Assembly (NCBI RefSeq): GCF_947495325.1
Contig: NZ_CANLYK010000001.1
Location: 1,054,001-1,118,000 of the forward strand
Length of the DNA: 64,000 nucleotides
DNA from: an uncultured Allomuricauda sp.
GTDB lineage: Bacteria; Bacteroidota; Bacteroidia; Flavobacteriales; Flavobacteriaceae
Direction of reading: 5' to 3'
Part shown: piece after piece, positions 54,139 to 63,016 of the stretch
Position numbering within the stretch: the stretch's first letter is position 1
Layout of the letters: each line of letters begins with the position of its first letter
Translations under genes and position numbers: made by a program
Notes under the pieces: model-generated
Told to the model about the DNA's origin: nothing
Seen by the model: the letters and a program-made list of their open reading frames with translations, nothing else
Database searches by the model: none

Positions 54139-55899
54139 TTATTCATTATCCTGAAACTTAGATTCCGCCCAATTGGAGTACCTAGGATTATCTACATGCA
54201 TGATCCAAATTTCATCGCTGTATTTGCCTTCCATTTTAGAACGATATGCCTGGTATGCCAGTTCATTTTCCTGATACATTGCCAAATACACATAATTAAG
54301 GCCATTGTCAGGGTTTTTAAAATACTTGGCATTCAATCCCTTAGCTTTAAGTTCGGCCATAAAACTTTTCAAGTACCGCTCATTTTTAAAGACATTGGCC
54401 ACAATGTAGTGCCCCTTACCTACTCCATCTAGATTTATGAATTTTTCAATAGGTTTAAAAGCACCTCCCGAGAACGAGCCCTTTTTCTTTTCATCTTTGA
54501 GGTCTGTATTTGTATTGTCCGCCAGTCTTGTTGTTTCAAGTGTTTTGGCAATGGAATCCAAATCCTTGTGTTTGGCCAAATATAATTTTTGTGCAGCCTC
54601 CTCAATGTCTGGGCGTTTGTTATCGGTCTTGCGCTCTACCATTCGCATGACCATTTCAAACCGTTTTTCCATATCGCGCTGTCTATTTTGCTCCAACGAG
54701 TCCATTTTAAAAATCAACTCATTGATCACGGCATAATTATCATCCTGTTGAGCTTTCAAAAGCTTAACCTGTTCTTCCCAAAAAGCCAAATCCTCTTTAT
54801 TTGTTGGACGGAGGGTAGTCTCCGCATCAAGTTTGTTTTTGGGGGTTTTCTTATGCTTTTTTGTGTCTGCCACAAAAGTTCCTTCAATAGGTTCTCTAGT
54901 GGAATCATCCGTTGACGCAATACTGTTTCTTGAAAGTATGGGAACAAATGAGAAAGCTATGGAAACCTCATGGGTAACACCAAGATTTGTTAAATTGTTA
55001 TTGATATTCTTCTCAAAATTATAGCCAAAAGAAAGTCTCCTATTTAAATTGAAACCGGTACCTGCAGAGGCACCATAAAATTGGTCATATCCTCCCTGAA
55101 TCCATCCCAGTTTTGGTAAATCAAGAATAAGACCACCTCCAAAAATAGGGTCCTGAGCTCCTTCAAACCTAGCTCTGGCCAAAGGCAATAAACGTCCATC
55201 TTCAAAAATACCTGCTCCATTTTTAAACTCATGGGCAAATTGAATATGTCCAGAAAAGGTCTTCTCATTAAAATCAGTCAAAGATTTTCCTGATCTCATG
55301 TTATAGTCCACCAAGTTTTGTGCAAAAACGCCAAAATCAAACTTTCCAAGGGAAAGATTAAGCCCTGGTTGGAAGGAAATAATGGAATTTTGCGAAGCAT
55401 CGTTTAGTAAAGGGTCTTCATCCACAGTAATTGCCCTATCAGGGTCAAAACTGCTAACATAATAGGGAATATTTACCCCAAAACTGAGGTTACTTTTTTG
55501 GCCCAATTGAATACCGTGGGAATAATTTGCCATTACACCCAGATTAGAAATCACGCCTTCCTGTTGATTATAAAGACTTACTCCAAGCCCAATACGATCA
55601 TTAATACGACCACTATAACTTAGAAAGTAGTTTTGATTATTGTCGTTAAAATCTGCTCCTTGGCTTCTATGAAAAAGGTTGACATAGGATTTATCTTCTC
55701 GAACTGCTGAAAAAGTAGGATTTATCAAAAACCTATTGAACTTCAATAAATTCTGAAATGGCACATCATAGCTTACATAAGGATTACTTTCTTGCGCGCC
55801 AGTTTTACTAAAAAAAATGCAGCACACAAGTAGCGAAAAAACCCATTTAAAACGAAACGCAATGATATACTTGGAAAATAGGGGTAGTTTTACTTCCAT
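54139..55899 (-). CDS. PorP/SprF family type IX secretion protein with C-terminal SPOR-like domain
   Basis: A 586-residue protein. After a signal peptide (ending near TGAQ, residue 36), residues about 40-325 are the PorP/SprF beta-barrel (YVSYDVPFQNLLKFNRFLIN, NYFLSYSGRINDRIGLGVSL, LSFGVNIPYYVSSFDPDR, GYDQFYGASAGTGFNLNRRL). A charged coiled-coil-like linker follows (about 345-480), and the last 85 residues read as a SPOR-like peptidoglycan-binding domain (GKGHYIVANVFKNERYLKSF, NYVYLAMYQENELAYQAYRS). PorP/SprF proteins hold type IX secreted adhesins at the cell surface. Usually a giant adhesin gene is next to them; none is here. Confidence 0.88.
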   Translation of the reverse strand: MEVKLPLFSKYIIAFRFKWVFSLLVCCIFFSKTGAQESNPYVSYDVPFQNLLKFNRFLINPTFSAVREDKSYVNLFHRSQGADFNDNNQNYFLSYSGRINDRIGLGVSLYNQQEGVISNLGVMANYSHGIQLGQKSNLSFGVNIPYYVSSFDPDRAITVDEDPLLNDASQNSIISFQPGLNLSLGKFDFGVFAQNLVDYNMRSGKSLTDFNEKTFSGHIQFAHEFKNGAGIFEDGRLLPLARARFEGAQDPIFGGGLILDLPKLGWIQGGYDQFYGASAGTGFNLNRRLSFGYNFEKNINNNLTNLGVTHEVSIAFSFVPILSRNSIASTDDSTREPIEGTFVADTKKHKKTPKNKLDAETTLRPTNKEDLAFWEEQVKLLKAQQDDNYAVINELIFKMDSLEQNRQRDMEKRFEMVMRMVERKTDNKRPDIEEAAQKLYLAKHKDLDSIAKTLETTRLADNTNTDLKDEKKKGSFSGGAFKPIEKFINLDGVGKGHYIVANVFKNERYLKSFMAELKAKGLNAKYFKNPDNGLNYVYLAMYQENELAYQAYRSKMEGKYSDEIWIMHVDNPRYSNWAESKFQDNE

Positions 55900-56209
55900 A
55901 GCGAAATGGTGTTTGTAGGTTAAAGAGCCTGCTGGTAACAGGTAAATGTTTTTTGTTTGGTCTCATTAGCAAGATTTGGGATACTTGTAAGAGTTTTACT
56001 ATTGACTTTTAAATAATATTACATATTTTATCGGTAAATAACCAATTTAATCGTTGAAAATCATATTTTCTAGTTAACAAACGCGTTTATGTAAAAAAAA
56101 TTGGATGTTCTCGCCTGAAATTTAGTGACTTACTTCTTTTAAATTCCCGATAGCTTTTATCGTTTTCAATGTATTTTTGTACAATCTACTACTATTGTGT
56201 ATTAAAAAT
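55900..56209. other. Divergent intergenic region (310 bp)
   Basis: AT-rich spacer between the PorP/SprF gene (minus) and a GNAT gene (plus). It holds the GNAT -7 box at 56172-56179. I see no promoter with good spacing for the PorP/SprF gene, no hairpin of note and no small gene. Confidence 0.6.
56172..56179 (+). promoter_or_regulatory. -7 promoter box of the GNAT gene
   Basis: TATTTTTG matches TAnnTTTG exactly and predicts transcription from about 56186, 24 nt before the ATG at 56210. It excludes the upstream in-frame TTG at 56177. No -33 TTTG at the ideal distance. Confidence 0.45.
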
Positions 56210-56680
56210 ATGAGTGAAAATCTTAGAATAGTGGCGTACACTGAAACGTATAAAGATGCTTTTAAAACACTCAATGAGGAGTGGATTATCAAGTATTTTA
56301 AGATTGAGGAAATGGACCGTATTGCTCTCAATAATCCAAAGAAATACATTCTTGACAAAGGTGGCTATATTGCCGTTGCCCTATTGGATGATGAACCTGT
56401 TGGTGTATGTGCTTTAATACATTGTGATTATCCTGGATTTGACTATGAAATGGCAAAAATGGGCGTATCACCCAAGGTGCAAGGCAGGGGCATAGGGAAA
56501 CTGCTTGCCGAGCATATTATTGCAAAAGCGAAATCCCAAGGAGCAAAAAGACTATATCTTGAAAGTAATAAAGTATTAAAACCAGCTATTAGTTTGTATC
56601 GTAAATTAGGGTTCGTACAAATTCATGGAGCCAAATCTCCGTACGAACGCAGTGATATTCAAATGGAACTTCTTTTGTAA
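56210..56680 (+). CDS. GNAT family N-acetyltransferase
   Basis: A 156-residue GCN5-related acetyltransferase, unrelated in detail to the one at 2713. The acetyl-CoA loop is VQGRGIGKLLAEHII, the substrate-binding strand YEMAKMGVSPKVQ precedes it, and the C-terminal motif is LYLESNKVLKPAISLYRKLG. The ATG at 56210 is chosen because the -7 box overlaps the earlier TTG. The acceptor is unknown, though the LxSN-LKPAxxLYRKLGF ending is common in amino-acid-type GNATs. It converges on the TonB receptor gene, with only 6 nt between stops. Confidence 0.87.
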   Translation: MSENLRIVAYTETYKDAFKTLNEEWIIKYFKIEEMDRIALNNPKKYILDKGGYIAVALLDDEPVGVCALIHCDYPGFDYEMAKMGVSPKVQGRGIGKLLAEHIIAKAKSQGAKRLYLESNKVLKPAISLYRKLGFVQIHGAKSPYERSDIQMELLL

Positions 56681-56686
56681 CGCAGT

Positions 56687-58849
56687 CTACAGATTATCAA
56701 GTTGGTTGCTTTTACCATCTGAACTAATGGTCCAAAAGAAACCTACAAAAAAGAAACTGTCAGCTGGAGGGGTAATAGCTCGTCTGTCAAAAACTCCATT
56801 CATATTTGGAGTATCCGCATATTGATAATCGCTAATATTATTGAATCCCAATACATTACTAACTGAAAAGAAAAGGATTTTTTGTTGGTCTATTAAATAG
56901 GCCCAATTAAGGCTTAAGCTATTAAATGACCTTGTTGTTTCAGCTAAAAATTCTTCGGTGTTTGGATTGTCATATGGCCTTCCTGAACCATATGAATAGG
57001 ATACGCCTATTTGGGAACGCAATTCATCAACCCAGTATTTGGTCACTAAGGAAAGGTTATGTTTTGGAGCAAAATTGGGCGTAGCACTTTCCAAATAATT
57101 TCTATAGTCTCTTTTTGTATCCAAATATGAGTAGGAAACCCAATAATCCAAATTCTTAATACTCTTGTTGTCTCGCCAAAAAAGATCGAGGCCAGCAGCA
57201 TATCCGTCACCGGAATTTGAATAGATAGAATTAAACTGGGGCATATCTGTATCAAACTTTACCAAATTGTCATAATCTTTGTAATATGTCTCCGCCCTGA
57301 ATGTTTTTCCATCTCCAACATATTGATAATTCAGGATGTAATGCGATGTTTTTTCAGAAAGTAGTGGTTGCCCAAACTTTGCCACTTCTGATAATGGGTT
57401 TTGGTAAAAATCACCATAAGCCAAGGAAAACTGGCCTTTTTCGCCAGGCTTGTATGCCAATGAAACCCTAGGCGAAATAGTAAAATCATCTAACAAAGAA
57501 CTATTTTCGCCTCTAACTCCCAATTTCACGGCAAAATGATTACTAAAAAAAACATCTGCTTCTATAAACCCTGCAAACAATCGATCTTCATAGTTACTGG
57601 TAAAGGATTCACCTATAGCATCTGTAAAGGTCTCATCAAAATTGGTTACAAAAACCTCAGATCCAAAGTTTAGGTTAAACCTACTGCTAAAATTTTTTCT
57701 CGCTTTAATTTTTATATGTGACGCAGCCTCTTTGTCATCAACAACTCCTTCCTCTAATCCTATGTTGTTGGTATCCCATGAAATTGCGGCACCAGAAGTA
57801 AGAGTCCAATCGTTCTCAAAAAAGTACTTGTATGATGAATTGAAATATAGATTGTTGTTCTTTAATTGAAATCCGACCAAATCATCGAAATTGATATCCT
57901 CTTGCTCTATATCCAAATTTGCATAGTTGAAACCAGTGTACAACTTAAACATACTTCTATCCCCCTTGCTTCTGAAAACAGCTTCTCCGGCCAAGGATTC
58001 ATAGGGACTATTCCATTTTACGCCTTGATCAGAAGGTATTAAAGCTTCATAAGGTGCAAGATTTATGTAGGATGTATTTATGCTCAAAGATTGATCTCCC
58101 CATATTTTTGTATGGCCCAATCCCCCACCCACCGACATTATTGAAATGTCTGTTTTTTCTTGGTTTGGAACATCTGTAGTATTCAGTAACAGCACACTAG
58201 ATAGCGCTTGACCGTATTCTGCTGAATACCCTCCTGTGCTAAACGTAATTCCTTTAAAAAGAAATGGGGAGAACCGACCTCTTGTGGGCGTATTGTTTGC
58301 AGTAGCATTAAATGGTTGAAAAACGCGCAGTCCATCTATAAATACCTGGGTTTCTTCTGCAGATCCTCCACGGACAAAAAGTCTACCATCTTCATTTACC
58401 GATGTGGTTCCCGGAAGCGTTTGCAATGCCCCAACAAAGTCACCAACAGCACCAGCTGTTGTTACAATATCCAGAGGTTTCAACACTGAAACTTTGGAGT
58501 TATCGCCGGCTTCAAAAGTCCCAGCCGTTAAAGTAACTCCGGTTAAGGCGTTGATGGATTCCAGTAAATTAATCTGTAGGTCTTTAAAATAAGTCACATC
58601 ACCAACTTCATAATGGGAGTCAAAAGATAGCATGGAAACAACCAAGGTTTGTGTGCCCGTTTCGGTGGTTTCAAAACTGAATGTGCCATTTTCATCGGTG
58701 GAGGCTCCATCATAGGTTCCTTCCAAATATACATTGGCCCCTACAATGGGAATATCTTTAGCATCGGTTACTGTACCTGAAATTGTTGTCTGCGCCAACA
58801 AAATGCTGAAGTTAAAAAAAGTGATTACTAAAAGAAGGTAGTTTTTCAT
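56687..58849 (-). CDS. TonB-dependent receptor with carboxypeptidase-like N-terminal domain
   Basis: A 720-residue outer-membrane receptor: signal peptide (ending near LLAQ, residue 20), CarboxypepD_reg-like domain (about 22-105, TISGTVTDAKDIPIVGANVY), plug (about 115-235, LQTLPGTTSVNEDGRLFV and RGGSAEETQVFIDGLRVFQP), and barrel. It is shorter than the receptor at 42252 and only distantly similar. It is divergent from a DUF2141 gene 210 bp away; this pairing is common in Flavobacteriaceae and suggests joint regulation. Ligand unknown. Confidence 0.92.
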   Translation of the reverse strand: MKNYLLLVITFFNFSILLAQTTISGTVTDAKDIPIVGANVYLEGTYDGASTDENGTFSFETTETGTQTLVVSMLSFDSHYEVGDVTYFKDLQINLLESINALTGVTLTAGTFEAGDNSKVSVLKPLDIVTTAGAVGDFVGALQTLPGTTSVNEDGRLFVRGGSAEETQVFIDGLRVFQPFNATANNTPTRGRFSPFLFKGITFSTGGYSAEYGQALSSVLLLNTTDVPNQEKTDISIMSVGGGLGHTKIWGDQSLSINTSYINLAPYEALIPSDQGVKWNSPYESLAGEAVFRSKGDRSMFKLYTGFNYANLDIEQEDINFDDLVGFQLKNNNLYFNSSYKYFFENDWTLTSGAAISWDTNNIGLEEGVVDDKEAASHIKIKARKNFSSRFNLNFGSEVFVTNFDETFTDAIGESFTSNYEDRLFAGFIEADVFFSNHFAVKLGVRGENSSLLDDFTISPRVSLAYKPGEKGQFSLAYGDFYQNPLSEVAKFGQPLLSEKTSHYILNYQYVGDGKTFRAETYYKDYDNLVKFDTDMPQFNSIYSNSGDGYAAGLDLFWRDNKSIKNLDYWVSYSYLDTKRDYRNYLESATPNFAPKHNLSLVTKYWVDELRSQIGVSYSYGSGRPYDNPNTEEFLAETTRSFNSLSLNWAYLIDQQKILFFSVSNVLGFNNISDYQYADTPNMNGVFDRRAITPPADSFFFVGFFWTISSDGKSNQLDNL

Positions 58850-59059
58850 GGCTGTTTGTTATTTGATGTCGCAAAAATGATGTGCTCACTTTCGGCAAAC
58901 CAATTAGAAACACTCAACTGTGGAATTTTTAGGATGAATTGTGAAACCTTTTTTGAATTACAATTCAGTCTTAAAAAACAACATTTCAGTAGATTGAAAT
59001 TTTAAAGCAAACTGCTTTGAAGGAAATTTGGTCCATCAATAACAACAAAAACATTCATT

Positions 59060-59479
59060 ATGAAAACTTTGACACTAACACTAACTTTTCTTCTTGTTAG
59101 CTTTTTAAGCATCGCCCAAGAAACAACAGGTATTAACATTAAGGTCTCCATTACCAATGTTGCCAGCAATGAAGGCAAGGTAATGGTTGGCCTGCATACA
59201 GCTAACACATTTATGAAGGGCCCAGGAATGCAGAATTTGGAAAGTAAAATTGAGAATGGAACCGTTTCCTTCACTTTTAAGGACGTAGCACCTGGAACTT
59301 ATGCGGTAATGGCTTTGCATGATACCAATGAAAATGGTAGAATGGATTTTGAGGCAAATGGAATGCCTAAAGAGAGTTATGGACTATCTGGCAATGATAT
59401 GTCTTTTGGACCTCCTACTTTTTCCACTGCGCAATTTGAAGCTAATGAAGAAGATTTAGAATTTGAAATCAGATTCTAG
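59060..59479 (+). CDS. DUF2141 domain-containing secreted protein
   Basis: A 139-residue protein with a signal peptide (cleavage near SIAQ, residue 20) and the DUF2141 pattern: INIKVSITNVASNEGKVMVG, FKDVAPGTYAVMALHDTNEN, GRMDFEANGMPKESYGLSGN, DMSFGPPTFSTAQF. It is a small all-beta periplasmic or secreted protein. Asp/Asn-rich HDTNENGRMD resembles a calcium-binding loop. Function unknown. Confidence 0.9.
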   Translation: MKTLTLTLTFLLVSFLSIAQETTGINIKVSITNVASNEGKVMVGLHTANTFMKGPGMQNLESKIENGTVSFTFKDVAPGTYAVMALHDTNENGRMDFEANGMPKESYGLSGNDMSFGPPTFSTAQFEANEEDLEFEIRF

Positions 59480-59503
59480 ACAATACCAGTTCATCAATCA
59501 AAT

Positions 59504-59536
59504 AAAGAGGCTTGCCATTGGTAAGCCTCTTTCATT
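59504..59536 (+). terminator. Rho-independent terminator after the DUF2141 gene
   Basis: A 13-bp stem (59504-59516 with 59520-59532, one G-U pair) with an ATT loop and core GAGGCTT/AAGCCTC, followed by TTCATTTT. Confidence 0.9.
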
Positions 59537-59566
59537 TTGCATTATGCCCATTAAACATTACATTTA
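59536..59566 (+). promoter_or_regulatory. Promoter of the hybrid kinase-cyclase gene
   Basis: TTTG at 59536-59539, 19-bp spacer, TACATTTA at 59559-59566 (7 of 8 to TAnnTTTG). This is the best -33/-7 pair in the window. Transcription would start near 59573, with a leader of about 49 nt, and the promoter begins in the tail of the preceding terminator. Confidence 0.6.
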
Positions 59567-59621
59567 AATGCTTTATTACCAACCATTCTAAACCAATAAT
59601 ATCAAACAATTCAACCTCATA

Positions 59622-62600
59622 ATGCTTATTGTGTGCTTGACAATGAATGTTGTCAGAGCACAAGACAAACATCTTGACAGCTTAATGACCGTTTGGGAAG
59701 ACTCTTCCAAATTGGACACGGTAAGATTAGAGGCTGGGTACAACATTTTTATTTTACGTTTTCGACAAAATTTGGATTCTGCCCGAACCTTTGGTGAAAA
59801 AATGCTTGAATTTTCCAGAGAAAAGAAAAACTTGGAGTGGGAAACCACATCAACCCGGTTAGTTGGCAATACCTATGCCGTACAAGGAAAATTAGAAAGT
59901 GCCCTTAAGTGGTTTAAGCTAAGTTTAGAGTTAGGTGAAAAGTTGAACTCTAAAAAGGACATAGCCACAACATTGGGCAATATTGGAACCATTTATTATG
60001 AAATGGGCAATTATACCAGAGCCATTTCTTTTTTACTTGATGCCCTCAAGATTTCAGAAGAATTGGATAATAAACCCGGATTAGCTAGAATAACGAATAA
60101 TCTCGGTAACGTTTTTATACGACAGGAAAACAATGAAAAAGCTTTAGAATACTACCTGTATAGTCTAAAACTCAAAGAGGAGTTGAACAATCCTAGGTCT
60201 CTGCCCGCGGCCTATAACAATATTTCCTTGGTCTATGGAAATCAAAAAAAATATGATCTGGCACTGGAATATTTAATGAAAAGTGTTTCGGCAGCGAAAA
60301 AAGTTGATGATAAAATCGGGTTGAGCAGAGCATACAACAATCTTGGTGCTTTTTATGATCAAACTGGGGATTTTGAAAAAGCCCTCGAGTATTTAAACCT
60401 TGGCTATAAAATAAAAACCCAGATTCAAGATAATGAAGGGTTGGCTACTTCCTATCTATATAGAGGTAAAACTTACCTGCATATGAAAAGATTCCAACGC
60501 GCAAAAAATGACTGTGAAGAAGGGCTTGCACGCGGAGAAGAAATGGGAGCTCTTTTGGTACAGGAAGAAGCTTGCGAATGTCTAAGCCAAGCATGGGAAG
60601 GACTTGGAAATACTGGTAAATCCCTAGCGTTTTACAAACGCTTTACCAGCATAAAAGATTCCTTGTTCAACAAAAACAAAACGGAAGATATTACTAGAAA
60701 TGAGCTACAATATCAATTTGAAAAAGAGCAATTGGCCGATAGTATTGCATTTCACAAAAGACAGACTGCACAACAAGTAGCTTTTGAACGGGATTTGAAC
60801 AATCAGCGTACTAAATTCTATATTTTTCTTTTTGGAGGTCTTGGGCTGTTGCTTTTTGGGGTTATTTATTGGCGTTCCAGACAGAAATCCAAAGAACTTA
60901 AAAAAGAACGCGATGTAGTCCAAAAATTAAAACAAGTAGATCAATTAAAAGACCAATTTTTGGCCAATACTTCCCATGAATTGCGAACACCTCTGGTTGG
61001 CATAATTGGCCTAACGGAATCTTTAAAAGATGGGATTGCGGGCAAACTTCCAAAAACTGCAATGGAAAACCTGGATATGATTGCCAACAGTGGAAAACGG
61101 CTTTCTCATTTGGTCAATGATATTCTGGATTTTTCAAAACTAAAAAACAAAGATCTTATTCTTTCCCAACGTCCTGTTGACATCTATGCCCTTTCAACTA
61201 TTGTTTTGCAACTGTCCAATCCAATGATAAAGGACAAAAAATTGAAACTTATCAATTCCATCCCAAAAGAAGTGCCTTTGGTCAATGCTGATGAAAATAG
61301 GTTACAACAGATTATGCACAACCTAATTGGAAATGCCATTAAGTTTACTCATAAGGGATATGTTACCCTTCTTGCTGAAAAACAAAAAGATATGCTTTCC
61401 ATATCGGTTTCTGATACTGGAATTGGAATCCCAAAAGACAAATTAGAGACCGTCTTTAATTCTTTTGAGCAAGTTGACGGCTCTACGCAACGAGAATTTG
61501 GAGGAACTGGCCTAGGCCTTGCTGTTACAAAACAATTGGTAGAATTACATGGTGGGACTATCAGTGTAACATCTGAAAAAGGGAAAGGTTCCATTTTCAC
61601 TTTTACGCTACCCATTAGTACCGAAAAACGAAATAAAATTGAAGAACATAAATATACTACGTCAGATTTTGTGCGTGCAGTAAGCAGCTCTAAGGAAGAA
61701 GCAATACCTATCAGGCAAAAATCCAAGTCTACAAATGAATCTTCAAAAATACTTGTGGTAGACGATGAGCCCATTAACAGACGGGTTCTGGAAAACCACT
61801 TAACCGTAGCAGGTTATGAAGTTACCGAGGCAAGTTCCGGGAAGGAAGCCTTGGAATTAATACAAGGGCAAACATCCTTCAGTCTAATACTTCTTGATGT
61901 AATGATGCCGGGTATTTCAGGGTATGAAGTCTGCGAAGAAATACGAAAGGAATTTAGCCCAAGCTATTTGCCCATAATCCTTTTAACTGCCAAGAATACA
62001 ATTAATGAATTGGTCATTGGATTCAATTCAGGAGCAAATGACTATTTGACCAAACCTTTCTCCAAAAGTGAATTGCTAAGTAGGATAAAAATCCATATCA
62101 ACCTTAATATTATCCATAGGGCAACTTCCAAATTTGTGCCCTCGGAATTTGTAAAATCAGTAGGCAAAGATTCCATTACAGATGTGAGACTTGGTGATCA
62201 TATTGAAAAAAATGTAACGGTAATGTTTACAGATGTCAGGGACTATACCACATTATCGGAAAGTATGACCCCGGAACAGAATTTTAAGTTTGTAAATGCC
62301 TATGTGGGTCGAATGGGCCCAATAATAAATGAAAATGAAGGTTTTGTGAATCAATATTTGGGTGATGGTATTATGGCGTTGTTTCCACAAAAAGCAGAAA
62401 ACGCATTGGACGCAGCAATAGAAATGCAAAGGACTCTTGCACTATACAATAAGAGACGGGTAGAAGAAAAAGGATATGCGCCCCTAACCGTAGGCATGGG
62501 ACTTCATACCGGCCCACTGATTATGGGGATTATTGGCGATGTTCATCGAAATGACCCAGCCGTAATTGCCGATACAGTAAACAGTACGGCAAGAGTTGAG

Positions 62601-62984
62601 GGTGTTACCAAACATTATGGAGCGAATATTATAATTAGTGAAAGTTCATTAAAATCGATGAAGGATTCATCTGGTTTTAACTTTAGGTATTTAGGAAAGG
62701 TTAAGGTAAAAGGTAAACAAAAGGCTATTGGTATTTATGAATGTATTGATGGTGATAGTGTTGAAAGCATTTCCTTAAAATTGAAAACTCTTTCAAACTA
62801 TAACAATGGCGTAAGCTTGTTCTTTGAACATCAATTCATTGAAGCTGCCAAGGCATTTAAAAAAGTATTGACCAAAAACCCCAATGACCAGGTTACGCAA
62901 TACTTTCATCAACAAGCCAAAAAATATGCTAAATCTGGAGCTCCTAAAGATTGGCAATCCGTAACGGTAATGGATCAGAAGTAA
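59622..62984 (+). CDS. TPR / hybrid histidine kinase / receiver / class III nucleotide cyclase
   Basis: A 1120-residue signalling hybrid. Order: signal peptide ending VRAQ (about 14), TPR repeats (about 50-350), a coiled coil, one transmembrane helix (about 400-418), HisKA with His452 in SHELRTPL, HATPase (about 560-670), receiver with Asp759 in LLDVMMPG and Lys in YLTKPF. A class III cyclase (about 865-1040) has metal Asp871 in FTDVRDY and Asp915 in LGDGIMALF, and Asn987/Arg991 in VNSTARVEG. A helical tail follows. The base-selecting Lys position is Gln911 (NQYLGD) while Asp984 is kept, so ATP or GTP preference is open. The signal peptide is short and lacks a basic residue, so the start is less sure than the rest. 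Confidence 0.9.
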   Translation: MLIVCLTMNVVRAQDKHLDSLMTVWEDSSKLDTVRLEAGYNIFILRFRQNLDSARTFGEKMLEFSREKKNLEWETTSTRLVGNTYAVQGKLESALKWFKLSLELGEKLNSKKDIATTLGNIGTIYYEMGNYTRAISFLLDALKISEELDNKPGLARITNNLGNVFIRQENNEKALEYYLYSLKLKEELNNPRSLPAAYNNISLVYGNQKKYDLALEYLMKSVSAAKKVDDKIGLSRAYNNLGAFYDQTGDFEKALEYLNLGYKIKTQIQDNEGLATSYLYRGKTYLHMKRFQRAKNDCEEGLARGEEMGALLVQEEACECLSQAWEGLGNTGKSLAFYKRFTSIKDSLFNKNKTEDITRNELQYQFEKEQLADSIAFHKRQTAQQVAFERDLNNQRTKFYIFLFGGLGLLLFGVIYWRSRQKSKELKKERDVVQKLKQVDQLKDQFLANTSHELRTPLVGIIGLTESLKDGIAGKLPKTAMENLDMIANSGKRLSHLVNDILDFSKLKNKDLILSQRPVDIYALSTIVLQLSNPMIKDKKLKLINSIPKEVPLVNADENRLQQIMHNLIGNAIKFTHKGYVTLLAEKQKDMLSISVSDTGIGIPKDKLETVFNSFEQVDGSTQREFGGTGLGLAVTKQLVELHGGTISVTSEKGKGSIFTFTLPISTEKRNKIEEHKYTTSDFVRAVSSSKEEAIPIRQKSKSTNESSKILVVDDEPINRRVLENHLTVAGYEVTEASSGKEALELIQGQTSFSLILLDVMMPGISGYEVCEEIRKEFSPSYLPIILLTAKNTINELVIGFNSGANDYLTKPFSKSELLSRIKIHINLNIIHRATSKFVPSEFVKSVGKDSITDVRLGDHIEKNVTVMFTDVRDYTTLSESMTPEQNFKFVNAYVGRMGPIINENEGFVNQYLGDGIMALFPQKAENALDAAIEMQRTLALYNKRRVEEKGYAPLTVGMGLHTGPLIMGIIGDVHRNDPAVIADTVNSTARVEGVTKHYGANIIISESSLKSMKDSSGFNFRYLGKVKVKGKQKAIGIYECIDGDSVESISLKLKTLSNYNNGVSLFFEHQFIEAAKAFKKVLTKNPNDQVTQYFHQQAKKYAKSGAPKDWQSVTVMDQK

Positions 62985-63016
62985 TTGGTTTTAGTAAATA
63001 GTGAAAAAGGGGCTTT

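Noticed and set aside
63000..63016. Terminator between the kinase-cyclase and decarboxylase genes
   Set aside because: The only hairpin (AAAAAG/CTTTTT around GGG) is short and AT-rich, too weak to call.
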